A DNA stretch of 64,000 nucleotides, taken from Maniola hyperantus (lineage: Eukaryota > Arthropoda > Insecta > Lepidoptera > Nymphalidae). The DNA lies in the NCBI RefSeq assembly GCF_902806685.2, contig NC_048552.1, forward strand, positions 10,753,662-10,817,661. The letters are read 5' to 3'. The notes beneath the pieces are model-generated. The model did no database searches, had not been told where the DNA came from, and saw only the letters and a list, made by a program, of their open reading frames with translations. Shown piece by piece: positions 20,773 through 31,379 of this stretch (positions are counted from its first letter, which is position 1; each line of letters starts with the position of its first letter). The translations under genes were made by a program, and so were the position numbers.

Positions 20773-20888
20773 CAGAATTGGAAGACCGAATTTCAGCCAG
20801 ATCCGTCCGTCCGTTTGAGCTGTGCGTTGATAGATCAATCAGTCAGTCAATCAATTAGTCACCTTTTCCTTTTATATATATTAAGATA
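20773..20888 (-). mobile_element. Hel-A 5' half
   Basis: GAGCTGTGCGTTGATAGATC, (AGTC)n and CCTTTTCCTTTTATATATAT on the plus strand are the complement of a Hel-A 5' end; the 3' half is missing. Confidence 0.75.
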
Positions 20889-21390
20889 TAATATAGGTCA
20901 TGTTAATAAGTTCAAAAATATATAACATAAACATTTCTTCATGATCAAACTCAATTTGAGCAGTTAAAACACTCAAAGAGATTTCAGTACTGTTTTAGCC
21001 GATACAAATACGTTTGAACGTTATAAATCACTCGCTTCCTATCACAATTTAGAGATCGATCCGCCAGCGTACAGCAAAAAGGTGACAACCGTCACCCTTA
21101 AATCACTCGATTGTTTGCTTGTCTTTTTGTTTGTCTTGCGAGTGATAATTTAAGAACGTCTGGCGCTGATGTTGTTTTGTTGTCTTCATCAATTTCAATA
21201 CACTGTATATAAACATACCAGAAGTGAAATTAAATATTAATCACAACGCGCAGAGGCTTATCGTGAGTTTTAGCTTTTATAATAACCTAACTGCAATATT
21301 AACTTGATTAGGGCACAATAATTGCTATTGCAACCACTCAATCAAAATGGCGACCTAAACACAAATAGTAGATTATTAACCAAGGGGATA

Positions 21391-21566
21391 AAGCAGTGTC
21401 TTCTGTCGCGGGTGACGATTTAAATCGCGAGCGTAACGAAGGACTCGAGGTTTACACCCGAGCGTAACGAGGGTGTTAAAAACTTAAATCACGAGCGAAG
21501 CGAGGAATTTAAGACGAATCCTGAGTGTAGCGAGGGATTTAAGTTCACCCAAGACTAAGACAGCTT
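21391..21566. repeat. foldback repeat with GAGCGNAACGAGG motifs
   Basis: AGCGTAACGA/AGCGAAGCGAGG-like motifs occur at least four times (21,430-21,530). The ends AGCAGTGTCTTCTGTCGCGG and AGACTAAGACAGCTTC are imperfectly inverted. Internal symmetry gives it a hairpin character. Confidence 0.55.
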
Positions 21567-22059
21567 CATCACCGTGGAAAATACTACTTTTCGTACCATT
21601 TGCGAAAAAATTAACACATATGAGATAAGCATTTATTAAACGTATATTTAGAACATTAACTTATTTATAAAAATAAATTAAAATAAACTTAACGTTTATA
21701 TATACCTATTTGAAAAAAACAAAATCGTGGCAAATTCCTAGACTAATATTTTTTTGTCGGAAAAGCAAAGGCATCAAGCTCATACGGTCTCGTCGGTTTT
21801 TGTAATAATCATAACTGCATAATAAATGCCTATTCCTTTTTCAAAAAGATGTACAATGCTTTATATACTAACTCAATGGTGTAAACACAGATGTAGTTCA
21901 GTATAAATTTCGGTAAGTATTCCAAATTTAAATCACATTCTCTCCCTAGAGGATGAATGAAATTCAGTACAATTTTCTTTCCCTGTTTTTAACAGTTTAA
22001 AAATGACTATTGTTATGTTCGCTTGTTGTGGCATAGAATGTCACTTTTTTGAGCAAGTG

Positions 22060-22237
22060 GTACGAAAAAGCATTTAATAGTCGTTAAGTCTCGAAGCGGA
22101 CGAGACTAGCTTAAAACCCATCAAGTACCCGCATTTATGCAATCGACTCAAGAATGGCATGCCCGCAACAGATCACGTGGCTTCCGTTTCAAAAGGCGGC
22201 AACTACAATTGTGACAACATTTGATGGGTTATTTTTT
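22060..22237 (+). repeat. interspersed repeat G, copy 1
   Basis: AAAAAGCATTTAATAGTCG ... AACCCATCAAGTACCCGCAT ... AGATCACGTGGCTTCCGTTT, matching copy 2 at 51,028-51,196 in the same orientation. Confidence 0.75.
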
Positions 22238-22308
22238 AACCAACTACCCAAGGAAGGGTTACGGTTTTAACACTGTTTGTGTTTGTCTATTGTTTCTTAT
22301 ATTCGAAA

Positions 22309-22532
22309 CTAGCTTGTGCTCACGACTTCGTCCGCGTGGACTACACCAATTTCAAACCCCTATTTTACCCTCTTAGGCGTTGAATTTACAAAAATCCTTT
22401 CTTGGCGTATGTCTACGTTATAATAGCTATCTGCATGCCAAATTTCAGCCCGATCCGTTCAGTAGTTTGAGATGTGCGTTGATAGATCGGTCAGTCAGTC
22501 AGTAAGCTTTTCCTATTATAGGTATATATAGA
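22309..22532 (-). mobile_element. Hel-A complete copy
   Basis: Minus strand A|TC at 22,532 to CTAG|T at 22,309, 224 bp, with the CGCGGACGAAGTCGTG terminal hairpin region and the GACTGAC run. Confidence 0.85.
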
Positions 22533-22740
22533 TTACCTAATCATAAAAAGTAAAAACTTTGATAGCTTGATAGGTAAGTAAGGTATCGTTGGTTTGGCAT
22601 ATCTAAGAAAAACGACTAAAATTATAAAAATAAAATTTTAATATAAGTAAATACTTTGTATCTCCAAGATGATTTAAAAGTATATCTTTCGATTCAGAGA
22701 CTTTCCAGTAAATACCCAACAAGAGACATCGGGAAGCCAT

Positions 22741-22824
22741 AACTGATAAGAGGCAGCATGCATATTATAACTGATAAGAGGCAGCATGCATATTATAACT
22801 GATAAGAGGCAGCATGCATATTAT
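22741..22824 (+). repeat. 28-bp tandem repeat, three perfect units
   Basis: Unit AACTGATAAGAGGCAGCATG + CATATTAT, at 22,741, 22,769 and 22,797 without mismatches. A related word (AACCACTT...) was not found elsewhere in the window. Confidence 0.95.
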
Positions 22825-23036
22825 AGTCTCCGCACGAGCGATAGCCTGCGACCCTGTTATCAGTTTATCACTCGTAAAAATAGGTTATGTTTCGTTCTTA
22901 ACCACTTATGTCTTGCTGTTGGGGATTTTACTGGAATCTTTATAGACGAATTTATAAGTTTAAAATGCAGTCTTAAAAGCTTTTTATTAGGCTTATTTGT
23001 CCGTATGTTGGCATTCAGTCGAAATAATTGGTACAG

Positions 23037-23328
23037 TACCCGTAGTACAAGATTTTACGTCTCACCAAACGAAACCAAATTCGAGAGTCGAAATACTTCC
23101 GCGTTACAGTAAAATGGACCTAAACAGTCTTGAATTGAAGTCAAATATTCAATGCCACTGATTTTAATTTCGCAATGTTTCCGCTTGGAGCGCTGGCTGT
23201 AGAAGTGTAGACAAACTTGAGCTTTAAAACAAGGCTCTTAAGATCCAGTTTACTGTAACGCGGAAGTATTTCGACTCTCGAATTTGGTTTGGTTTGGTGA
23301 GACGTAAAATCTTGTACTACGCGTAATG
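23037..23328. repeat. MITE-B, complete, with about 78-bp terminal inverted repeats
   Basis: Left arm GTACCCGTAGTACAAGATTT to TTCCGCGTTACAGTAAA; right arm TTTACTGTAACGCGGAAGTA to ACTACGCGTAATG, near-perfect inverses around 130 bp of unrelated sequence. The 108-codon frame over the left arm is not a gene. One arm recurs at 2,298-2,374. Confidence 0.85.
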
Positions 23329-23345
23329 ACCACGAATGTATACTA

Positions 23346-23477
23346 AAGACCGTTCACCTGCCGTCATGTTGGTACCATTGGTTTGTTTGCTTTATTCCTT
23401 AGAACTTAGGGTTTATTATTGTGTGATTCGCAATGGTGCCAACATTACGTCAGGGGACAAGTTATAGTGAACGGTCT
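23346..23477. repeat. MITE-H, 132 bp with terminal inverted repeats
   Basis: AGACCGTTCACCTGCCGTCA at the left; TGACG-like arms end GTGAACGGTCT at the right, with GTTGGTACCATTG / CAATGGTGCCAAC inside. It lies 17 bp from MITE-B. Confidence 0.75.
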
Positions 23478-23479
23478 GT

Positions 23480-24095
23480 AAGTTGCAAATTTTTAATTGA
23501 GTTGAAATTTTTCAGACACGTGTCACAGTTGATGACAGTTAGGGAACTTCTAATAAAACGTCGAGGCTTCGACGTCACTGGCAGGCGTCAAATGTTAGTC
23601 CATTTGACGCAGGTTGTCCTAATGTAGCCCTGTTTTTTTTTTATGATTTCACGTCAACTTACCTATTACATAGCCTAATATTTGACATAAATCGTCGAAG
23701 TTCACTCTGCACGTGTGGTTTGAATGACAATAAATGGCACTATTGAGCGTCTCTGATGATGGAGGTGGGAGATGGTGGACCTTTTAGAACTCTCTGACAC
23801 CATATTGTATGGTATGACAAGTTTGAGGTTGGATATTTTGCTTGGTTTCATGAATAAGCTTTACTTTTAGCTTATTTTTACCCGATTAGCTGCCTAATAG
23901 GTCCATATTTATTTGCAGCTTGTTTGTAGGTTCATCGGTAGGTAGGTACTATTTAATTTAATTTACTATCCGCATAAATTGTCGAACTACTAATTAGATT
24001 TTGATAAATGGTGTTTGTCGGCTTCGTAATTTAATCTTGTTCCTGTTTTTTTTTTTTGTTATTGTTTTTTTGAAAAAGAATATTAGCCAAGTTTA
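23480..24095. other. no gene recognised
   Basis: A perfect 10-bp hairpin GCGTCAAATG-TTAGTC-CATTTGACGC lies at about 23,587-23,612. T-runs at 23,631 and 24,047. Otherwise AT-rich sequence without recognised repeats. Confidence 0.35.
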
Positions 24096-24099
24096 TTGC

Positions 24100-24232
24100 T
24101 GACTAATATTCCCCTTTCCCCTCCATATAAGCGTAAAGCTTGTGCTAGGAGTAGGTACGACAAATAGTGCAACGGGTGGGATTTTAAACCGTTTTCAGTC
24201 CGCTCCTTTGACCGTTGAGCTATCGAGGCTAT
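24100..24232 (-). mobile_element. SINE-3 copy, degraded head
   Basis: AGCTTGTGCTAGGAGTAGGT and AGTGCAACGGGTGGGATT complement of the SINE-3 body; the B box is eroded and the A-box side is GTTGAGCTATCGAGGC complement. Confidence 0.8.
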
Positions 24233-24249
24233 TTTGAAGGTATTTTCCG

Positions 24250-24930
24250 CTTACAGTCACGTACGTAAGAAAGTACGGTGTCTAAAAATACATGATATTT
24301 AATATCAAATATTTCAAAAGTTTGACACCGTTTTGAGCTATTTGATAATTGCAAAATCCCAAACAGATCCTAATAATTCTTGACCTAATTTTCACCCATA
24401 AGTTTCAGGATTAATTTTTAAACATCTTTATATAGGGAGTCAAAGAATAAAGTAGTAAACAGTCTCATTCCAGATGACTCAACGTAAATACCTCCATACG
24501 TACAATATTCATCCGAAAATCTATCAAAAAATGGCCCTCGATAATCCCGTGTCGGTCAAAACTCAGAGGCGCGCAACCGTGCGTTGCTGAAACCGCTGAT
24601 GTGATTATACGCATCGACGCGTTGCGACGCGGCGATTTCGAGTTTCGACACCGTGTGGTATCTTTTGTATTTTACACGAAAAATACAGAAAGTACCTACA
24701 AAATCTATATAAAAGGAGAAAGACATGTATACGACTTTGTTGCCACGTATTGGCCAAAAAAACGTGATACGAGTGAAAAACCCTACCTCCTGAAGGTTTA
24801 AAGTGCCAGGAAAAATGGCGCTTACGCGTTTCATTGAGAAAGTTTCTACAAATTGTTTACCTTTCAAGCAAACTAAGGAAAACTAAAGAATAATAATTAG
24901 ATATAGAGATGAACATCACTACACGTAGGT
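24250..24930. other. no gene recognised
   Basis: Two overlapping open frames on opposite strands (24,556-24,867 minus, 103 codons; 24,601-24,801 plus) lack recognisable domains. CGCTTACGCGTTTC also occurs at about 587-600, so part may be an old repeat. Confidence 0.3.
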
Positions 24931-25124
24931 ACTATAAATACGAAAATGTGTTTGTTTGTTGGTTTATCCTTCAATTGTGTAGCAACAGAGCAACAAATTA
25001 ACGTAATTTTTTGGATGGGTTTAGTTAAAAACCTAGGCTACTATTTATCTCGGAAAATCAAAAAGTTCCCAAGGATTTTTTTAAAACCTAAATCAATGCC
25101 GATGAAGTCACGGGTATCAGCTAG
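24930..25124 (+). mobile_element. Hel-B copy
   Basis: ACTATAAATACGAAAATGTG 5' region, TTTGTTTGTTGGTTTATCC, and CACGGGTATCAGCTAG at the 3' end followed by T. Confidence 0.75.
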
Positions 25125-25400
25125 TTCATAATAATTCTAATCAGGTTTAATTTTACCTTCCTACTTACATTAATCACGATCTCAAAATTGCGCAGCTCAA
25201 TATGGAATCCTTTTATAAAACGTCACCCTAACAAGTGTAATAAACGCTCTGGTCCACAATACCACCGCACCGCGGCGCCACCGCTTTGTGGCGAGGCGAC
25301 CAATTGTGCAGCACCCCTGCCTGATCACTTAATTGACTACGCAGCGAATGCTCTTCGACACACCGATACATTACGCCGTATTACGCCTACGTTTTTTGCC

Positions 25401-25965
25401 ATACCAGCTTTCCATTGCAGATTTTGCAGAGAAGCTGTTTTAATTAGAATAAGAATAATTTATTTTGAATGAATTTAGAATTTAGACACAAGAAACGAGT
25501 TTCCTACCCTCTGCACTAGGAAAACCCTGTATTGCAGAAGGCAGTTATAAGTTTTCTAAAACTAAGGACTTAATATATTATATCTAATATTATACTAAAA
25601 TTATAGGTAAGAGAACGAGTTTCCTACCCTCTGCACTAGGAAAAACCTGTGTTGCAGAAAGGCATTGGGTCGGTAAAATATTTTTTTTAAATAATTTTCT
25701 TTTCTTTTTAATTGATTTTGGCATTTTTACCGCCAAATGAGATTGTGGTCAAATGCTAACATTATCATCGAATAGAATCGAATGGAATGGAAGATGTCAC
25801 TGTAGCGACTTATCACCCTTTGTTGTGATTTTTAAGTCTATCCTTTATTTTTTATTCTTTGGCAATAAAGATGTTTAAATAAATAAATAGAAAAATTACC
25901 GAGACAGTGATGTAAGTGAAAATCAAAACAGCTTCTCTACAAAATCTGCAATCGAAAGCTGGTAT
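25401..25965. repeat. 565-bp segment bounded by 40-bp inverted repeats
   Basis: ATACCAGCTTTCCATTGCAG + ATTTTGCAGAGAAGCTGTTT (25,401-25,440) is inverted at 25,926-25,965 with 2 mismatches in 40. The interior holds a direct duplication (25,497-25,546 and 25,616-25,665) with CGAGTTTCCTACCCTCTGCA, and AATAAAGATGTTTAAATAAA near 25,866, which resembles a transcript 3' end. Origin unknown. Confidence 0.65.
25497..25665 (+). repeat. direct repeat pair of about 50 bp
   Basis: AACGAGTTTCCTACCCTCTG + CACTAGGAAAA and TTGCAGAA occur at 25,497-25,546 and again at 25,616-25,665, about 119 bp apart, with few differences. Confidence 0.8.
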
Positions 25966-25969
25966 ATCT

Positions 25970-26590
25970 ATCGACCATGTTGTAGTCGATGGCTTTAGCC
26001 TAAAGGGTACTATTATATATTATTCTGTGCTATAGGTAGGTGCTAGGCCTGGTGCTATCAATACCCTGGTGCCATCTTGTAGGCTTGCGATCAAAATGGA
26101 ATAAGTACTTACCTACAGTTGTAACATTTTCACCATTGATCGGAAAAATTCTCCACCGGAGTAGATAATATTAAGTTTAAATAGGTAGTTAGTTGGTACT
26201 ATTAGTTAGCAGTTAACTACTTGGTAAACTACTTAACTAGCCATAGTTAGGCAGCTAAGTACTTTACAACATTAGGTAATAATGATTTACCGCAATGGAT
26301 TTCCCGATGGAAAACTCCCGTCTCTCGGTAGCGGGGATCGGTTGATATCAGATTAAAGTGCAGTGAAAATCAGATTTGTTGGCAAGCGATAGGATTGTGG
26401 TGTAATGCCTCTTAATCCGCGTTTACGAGAGGGAGGCAAGGTTGGTGCGCGCGACTGACTCACAAAAAGAGGCGTTCGAGTTTGGTCTTATTGGATTTGG
26501 GTTGATTTCTTGAGTGCGTATTGTAGGAACACATACATTTTAGAAGATTATATTGCAATATAATAATATGTTGCTCTATCTTCTTCTTCT
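25970..26590. other. repeat-poor stretch, possible regulatory DNA
   Basis: AT-rich with TTAGTTAGCAGTTAACTACT runs to 26,260; then a repeat-free part (26,280-26,480) with AAACTCCCGTCTCTCGGTAG and GCCTCTTAATCCGCGTTTAC. Ends in (TTC)n beside the next Helitron. Confidence 0.25.
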
Positions 26591-26593
26591 TCT

Positions 26594-26813
26594 TCTAAAT
26601 ATATAAAAGGAAAAGGCGACTGACTGACTGACTGATCTATCAACGCACAGCTCAAACTACTGGACGGATCGGGCTGAAATTTGGCATGCAGACAGCTATT
26701 ACGACGTAGGCATCCGCTAAGAAAGGATTTTTGAAAATTCAACACCTAAAAGGGTGAAATGGGGGTTTGAAATTAGTGTAGTCTACGCGGAGGAAGTCGC
26801 GAGCAAAAGCTAT
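26594..26813 (+). mobile_element. Hel-A copy, inserted at a (TTC)n run
   Basis: Starts TCTAAATATATAAAAGG right after (TTC)5, ends GCGAGCAAAAGCTAT; the final CTAG has become CTAT. Confidence 0.8.
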
Positions 26814-26837
26814 ACCTACTTATCTATGTGTTATTAA

Positions 26838-27008
26838 ATATGGATAACGGGTAGGTAGGGACATACCGCGATTAATTTGATGATTTTATTTGTCATCCCA
26901 TCCCGTCAAGACCACGACCAATGCAACAGGGTCGAAATATCTAAAAATAAAATCATCAAATTAATCGTGATTCGTGGTATGTACCTACCTTCTTACTCGT
27001 TATCCATA
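26838..27008. repeat. MITE-I, TTAA-flanked (piggyBac-like), about 171 bp
   Basis: TTAA at 26,834-26,837 and 27,009-27,012. Arms ATATGGATAACGGGTAGG ... ATTAATTTGATGATTTTATT and the inverse AAAATCATCAAATTAATCG ... CGTTATCCATA. TTAA is the piggyBac target; superfamily inferred from this alone. Confidence 0.75.
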
Positions 27009-27059
27009 TTAAGTAGGCTTGAAACATTAGTTTATCTCTATGTTGTATACTTAGTTTTA

Positions 27060-27172
27060 AGTCAGCCAATCCACACTTGGCCAGAGTGGTGTACCTACCA
27101 TAAGCCTTTCTCATTCTTAGAGGAGACCCATGCTAAGTGGTGGGCCGGCGATGGGTCGATTATGATGATGAT
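27060..27172 (+). mobile_element. SINE-1 3' end
   Basis: CAGCCAATCCACACTTGGCC, GAGGAGACCCATGCTAAGTG, GCCGGCGATGGGTCGATTAT and GATGATGAT tail; head missing. Confidence 0.8.
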
Positions 27173-27801
27173 ATGGATCTATTTAAAACCTTACGCTTGA
27201 GCTTCTAAGTGAGGCTGGTTTTTACTGTCTCATACCACAGAATATATAATACGAAGAAAACGAAAGGGTGGTTTTGAAATTGTTGTACTACTGCCCCAAT
27301 TCCTCATACCCAAGTATATTCAGTAGTCGGACGTTCCGGTGAGCGGATTGCCCCATATTTCCCCAAGGAGGCACCTAATCAATACTAAATCTCTAATCTT
27401 TGGAAAGACCTTCCCTTCAAATAGGCAGGCCAAACTTACCAGTCGACGGAGAAATAATAAACATTGACGCACCTTGAAACTAATGTTCAAGTATGGTTTG
27501 ATACCTAAATACAAGCTTGTTTTTTAATTAATTTTATAAAGAAAACTATATAAGTATAACTTATGTGAATATTTTGTCAAGAATATTGATATTTTAATCA
27601 AACCCTAAATAAAATCTCAAAATTATTAATTTGTAAGGTACCTAACAACTTTCAATTTCGGAAAACTGTACCTATTGAGAAGAGCCATATAATCCGCCAC
27701 AATAGATGCAGCATGCGGTATGTATTGCCCGCCCTCCCACTTCTAGACATACAGGAAAAGCAAGTCACCAAGCAAGTAAAATTTGTACAAATCACTAAGC
27801 A

Positions 27802-27856
27802 AGATTTGTGTGGGGATGTGTGGTGGTGCCACCACCACACAACTCCACACAAATCT
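27802..27856. repeat. 55-bp near-perfect hairpin
   Basis: AGATTTGTGTGGGGATGTGT + GGTGGTG is followed at once by its reverse complement with two mismatches. Loop is at most 1-2 nt, so it may extrude as a cruciform. Confidence 0.9.
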
Positions 27857-27917
27857 TTCTGATTTAGACTACGCTAGTTTGATTTCGTTACCGGAGCATC
27901 CTCAGGAGATATACCAC

Positions 27918-28228
27918 CAGTGGCGGATTTGCAGTCTTGGCCGCCCTAGGCCCCAGGATTTCGTAAGTACCAGCCGCTCCTTTCTCAACACCCATTAATC
28001 ATAGTCGTAGCTATGAGTTGATTGGGGAGGGGGGAGGGGGGGGGGGAATAAAAATGTTTCTTTTGATTTGTCAGTAAAATACAATCCAATGATAAATAGG
28101 AGCGCAAGCGGAGCAGGCGCAATTTTTTTTGTTGTTAAAAAAAAGTGATTTTTGTCATGATTGGCCGCCTCTAATATCTAGCCGCCCTAGGCCCGGGCCT
28201 ACTGGGCCTTATAGCAAATCCGCCACTG
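27918..28228. repeat. hAT-type non-autonomous element, 311 bp, 8-bp TSD
   Basis: Ends CAGTGGCGGATTTGC and GCAAATCCGCCACTG are perfect 15-bp inverted repeats, with subterminal GGCCGCCCTAGGCC repeated near both ends. The target TATACCAC flanks it exactly (27,910-27,917 and 28,229-28,236). 8-bp target and CAGTG ends are the hAT signature. No transposase. Confidence 0.95.
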
Positions 28229-28452
28229 TATACCACAATGTATAAACCACAATCCACGAGCCGTTTATTAGATACATTGTTAAAGATTTTGATCTTTTTG
28301 CTTTTTAACCCTCATCTCGCACGTGGTGTAGGGTTAGTTCACGGTGTCACTGTTAACCCTTAAATAGCGACGGATGCTGTTATTCTCATGAATGATGTCA
28401 AAGGTGTTGAGTTTTGACGTTAAATATTAGGATTACTTATTATAAATCAGTA

Positions 28453-28655
28453 CCCTTATTATAAATGCGAAAGTGTGTTTGTTTGTTGGTTTGTCCTTCA
28501 ATCACGTTGCAACGGTGCAACAGATTGACGTGATTGATTAATTGATTTGCATGGGTATATATAAAGACGGAGAGTGACATAGGCTACTTTTTATCCCGGA
28601 AAATCAATTAGTTCCCACGGGATTTTTAAATAATTCCACGCGGACGAAGTCCCTA
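28453..28655 (+). mobile_element. Hel-B copy, 3' end lost
   Basis: TTATTATAAATGCGAAAGTG, TTTGTTTGTTGGTTTGTCC, CATAGGCTACTTTTTATCCC, CCACGCGGACGAAGTC; breaks off before CTAG. Confidence 0.75.
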
Positions 28656-28744
28656 ATATAGGCATTACTAATTACCTAAAAAAAAACTCAACTTGATATA
28701 TTGTCTTTTTGAAATAGAGTTGAAGCATCAGTTACTTACCTACT

Positions 28745-28952
28745 TAATATTATAAATGCGAAAGTGTCTGTCCGTTATCTTTTCACGACCCATCCACTTT
28801 TTACGAAATTTAGCTCAGATACGGCTTACATCCTTGAAATTATATAGACTAGACTACAAGCTACTTTTTGTATCGAAAAATCAAAGAGTTCTCGCGTCAA
28901 TTGAGATTTTGAAAAATTTAATCCCGTCAGATGAAATCGCGAGAATCATTTA
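28745..28952 (+). mobile_element. Hel-B copy, diverged
   Basis: TTAATATTATAAATGCGAAA, TTATCTTTTCACGACCCATC, AAATCGCGAGAATCATTTAG. The final CTAG has decayed to TTAG. Confidence 0.7.
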
Positions 28953-28959
28953 GGTAATC

Positions 28960-30180
28960 CATAATGATTAAAACACAAAGCTCAAAGTCCAATAAATAAG
29001 AAGCTGTATAAATTAAATCAAAGTTCTCGAATTTAGTTTTAAATCACTTCAAGTTTGTTTTCCGAAGTCGGCTTATTTTCTAAAATCAGAGCGCCCTTGT
29101 TTAAGACGTAAAAACTTTTACACAATAAACCCAATCAGGCGTTCAGCAAAATCTCCAGAATGGTATTAATTTTCAATGAGATTATTTACAAATACTCGAT
29201 CCGAGGCGTCCCGGGCTGGATCTGTCAATATTGTCACATAATATTCGGCAAAAAGTGATAAAAAATGTAAAAAAAAAAACGAATGAATGTGGCCTAATTT
29301 TCACTTTCAATACTCACTTTGTGTGTAAGCATCGAGGCGTAATACAAATTAATTCATACATCCTCAGACCCATGTCCCAAAAAAAAAAACAGAAGACCGT
29401 TATCTTTTGTGCCATTTTTTTACTTTTTTATTTACGGCGCAAAAATTGGGTTACTTAACGGTAGCATGGGGCCCTTTGTCCCTAATCTTGAGGGATTTTT
29501 ATCAACAAAAAACGTATTTGGAAATTTTGAAGGCGAGAAATAGTCGCGTGTTGTAGGCATGCACAAAATATGATGATCAACAGTTATTAATAGATCGCTG
29601 ATAAGGCTTATTAATGATGGAGATGTTGTTAACAATAAAATGACAGTGAATAAAACCCACGAAGCGCGTGCAAGACTTAATAAACAATGAGTGATAAAAA
29701 ATAATTATCAATTAAGATAAAAAAATTATTACCTATTTAAAAATAGTATACATTTTTTGATAAACATCGTTTTGAGTAGGTAAAAGGTACCTACCTACCT
29801 ACTTGTATTTTTAAAGAAATAAATTTAGTATGTTTTTGAGATATTCCAAGTTCCTATCTTTACTGCTAATTATTGCGCTAAGTTATATTTTATTTAAAGG
29901 TAGGTATTTAAGGTTTAATATAAGAAACTTGTTTCTAGAATAAATCAATTTCATTCTTTAAGTTAAAAAAGCATTTTTCTGGTTTATTTAAATCTCGAAA
30001 TAACGCTTCGTTAACGTTCTAGTAAAAACTGTTTTTTTTTTATTTATTCAGTTACAGATGTGTCACCAAGAATAGAAATAAAATAGAAAAATCGCCTCTT
30101 ACAATATAAAATCCGTTTCGGACAGCAACACCTATTCATGTAGCGTCTGAACAACGGACAGACAACGCTTTTTTATACAT
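28960..30180. other. repeat-poor stretch with TAAT and forkhead-like words
   Basis: No gene. About 29,460-29,700 is free of recognised repeats and has CCCTAATCTTGAGGGATTTT, ATCAACAAAAAACG and TTAATAAACAATGAG, words typical of homeodomain and forkhead sites. Candidate enhancer only. The remainder is AT-rich. Confidence 0.25.
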
Positions 30181-30189
30181 ATAAACTAG

Positions 30190-30440
30190 ATTTTCAACCG
30201 TTCAAAGGGTCCCAAAGTACAGAGGTCACGGGTCACAAGCGTCTTTTCGGCAAAAGAAAAAAGTCGTTACAAAACCTGTACAAAAAAGCGCCACGAAAAA
30301 GGGGCTTCGTCTAATATTGTGAATATTGATGAAGAAAGGAATCTGGTTTTCGGATTTGCCTATATATTGTAGTTTTATTCATACCACATGTGTGGTCCCA
30401 CGGTTTAAGTTCACGTGTTCCGAATGTGTTCTGGGAACTT
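30190..30440. promoter_or_regulatory. repeat-free block with perfect DR1-type half-sites (putative)
   Basis: At 30,223-30,235 the plus strand reads AGGTCA-C-GGGTCA, a direct repeat with one-base spacing, the element preferred by COUP-TF, HNF4 and USP/RXR-type receptors. Fifteen bases upstream is TTCAAAGGGTCCCAAAG, which resembles a further half-site. It lies 16 kb upstream of the svp exon. Function is inferred. Confidence 0.4.
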
Positions 30441-31250
30441 GAGGCCGTATCAAACTTGATTTAGCCTAGTTTAGTCATTGATAAGAAAAATTGAGTCAAA
30501 AAAACGAAACACGAAATTAAAACAAATCCTTACTGTTTTGAAAGAATATTATGAAATTATATGACAGTTTTAAGTTTGACTACTCCTACAAATAAAAAAC
30601 ATATTTTGAGTTACTACCTACTGTAAGGAACCATAAGGATTACCATACGCACTAATTTGAAAAAATACAAGGATATACCTACTAAAAATGGATACCTACT
30701 TTCTATTCATATTCTTTAATAACGTTTCACAAACATAAAACATTATGTACAATATCAAGCCAGTAACCGTTCGATAAAGGGCAGAGCAAAACCCTTTTTC
30801 TACATAAAAGATCACGAGCATAAAGAAACCGGGACTTAGGAGTCCAATCTTATCTGAACAAAGGGCACGTGGTACATAAGTACAGAATCTTTGCGCACGA
30901 TTCGTGTATACCCTCCCAACGTTTCTAACCCTTGCGTAAAGGGATAAAAAAGGATTTCTCGAGATAAACGGGTACAGGGAGATCGAAGGTGGGTCGTATT
31001 GATCCCGGCACGCGTTCACGGGTTAACAGTTGGGTGTAAGGGTTGGATGCTGCGCGTAAGCACGTGCTGACTGGTTTGATTTGATTTGTATCTAAAGATT
31101 GTTTCATTCATGATTATGTTAAAAAAAAATTAGTTCGTCTTTGAAATTAGTTCAGACTACCTATGAATTTTGTTATTAGGTATAGATGATAGAAAAAACG
31201 TGTGCGTAGATTGAGGTTTTTTAAATGTCTTTAATTTTATTTTTTATTAG
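30440..31250. other. no gene recognised
   Basis: A 107-codon minus-strand frame (30,696-31,019) has no recognisable domain, and its flanks lack splice or start context; probably chance. Sequence looks single-copy within this window. Confidence 0.3.
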
Positions 31251-31255
31251 TTGAA

Positions 31256-31378
31256 CTTTTTAATTTTTCGGGATAAAGAATAGCTAAGCTCCTCTGAGAT
31301 GCAAACTACATATCTCTGTAGTCAAAAGGTAACAGAGGGACAGACAGACAGATACATTTTTGCATTTTATAGTATAAG
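31256..31378 (-). mobile_element. Hel-B fragment
   Basis: TTTTTCGGGATAAAGAATAG, GTAGTCAAAAGGTAACAGAG and GACAGACAGACAG, the complement of a Hel-B 5' half. Confidence 0.65.
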
Positions 31379-31379
31379 T

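Noticed and set aside
22786..23112. 108-codon plus frame
   Set aside because: Made of the 28-bp tandem unit and a MITE-B arm; not a gene.
30696..31019. 107-codon minus frame as a secreted or membrane protein
   Set aside because: Has hydrophobic patches but no start context, no homologue recognised and no splice signals.
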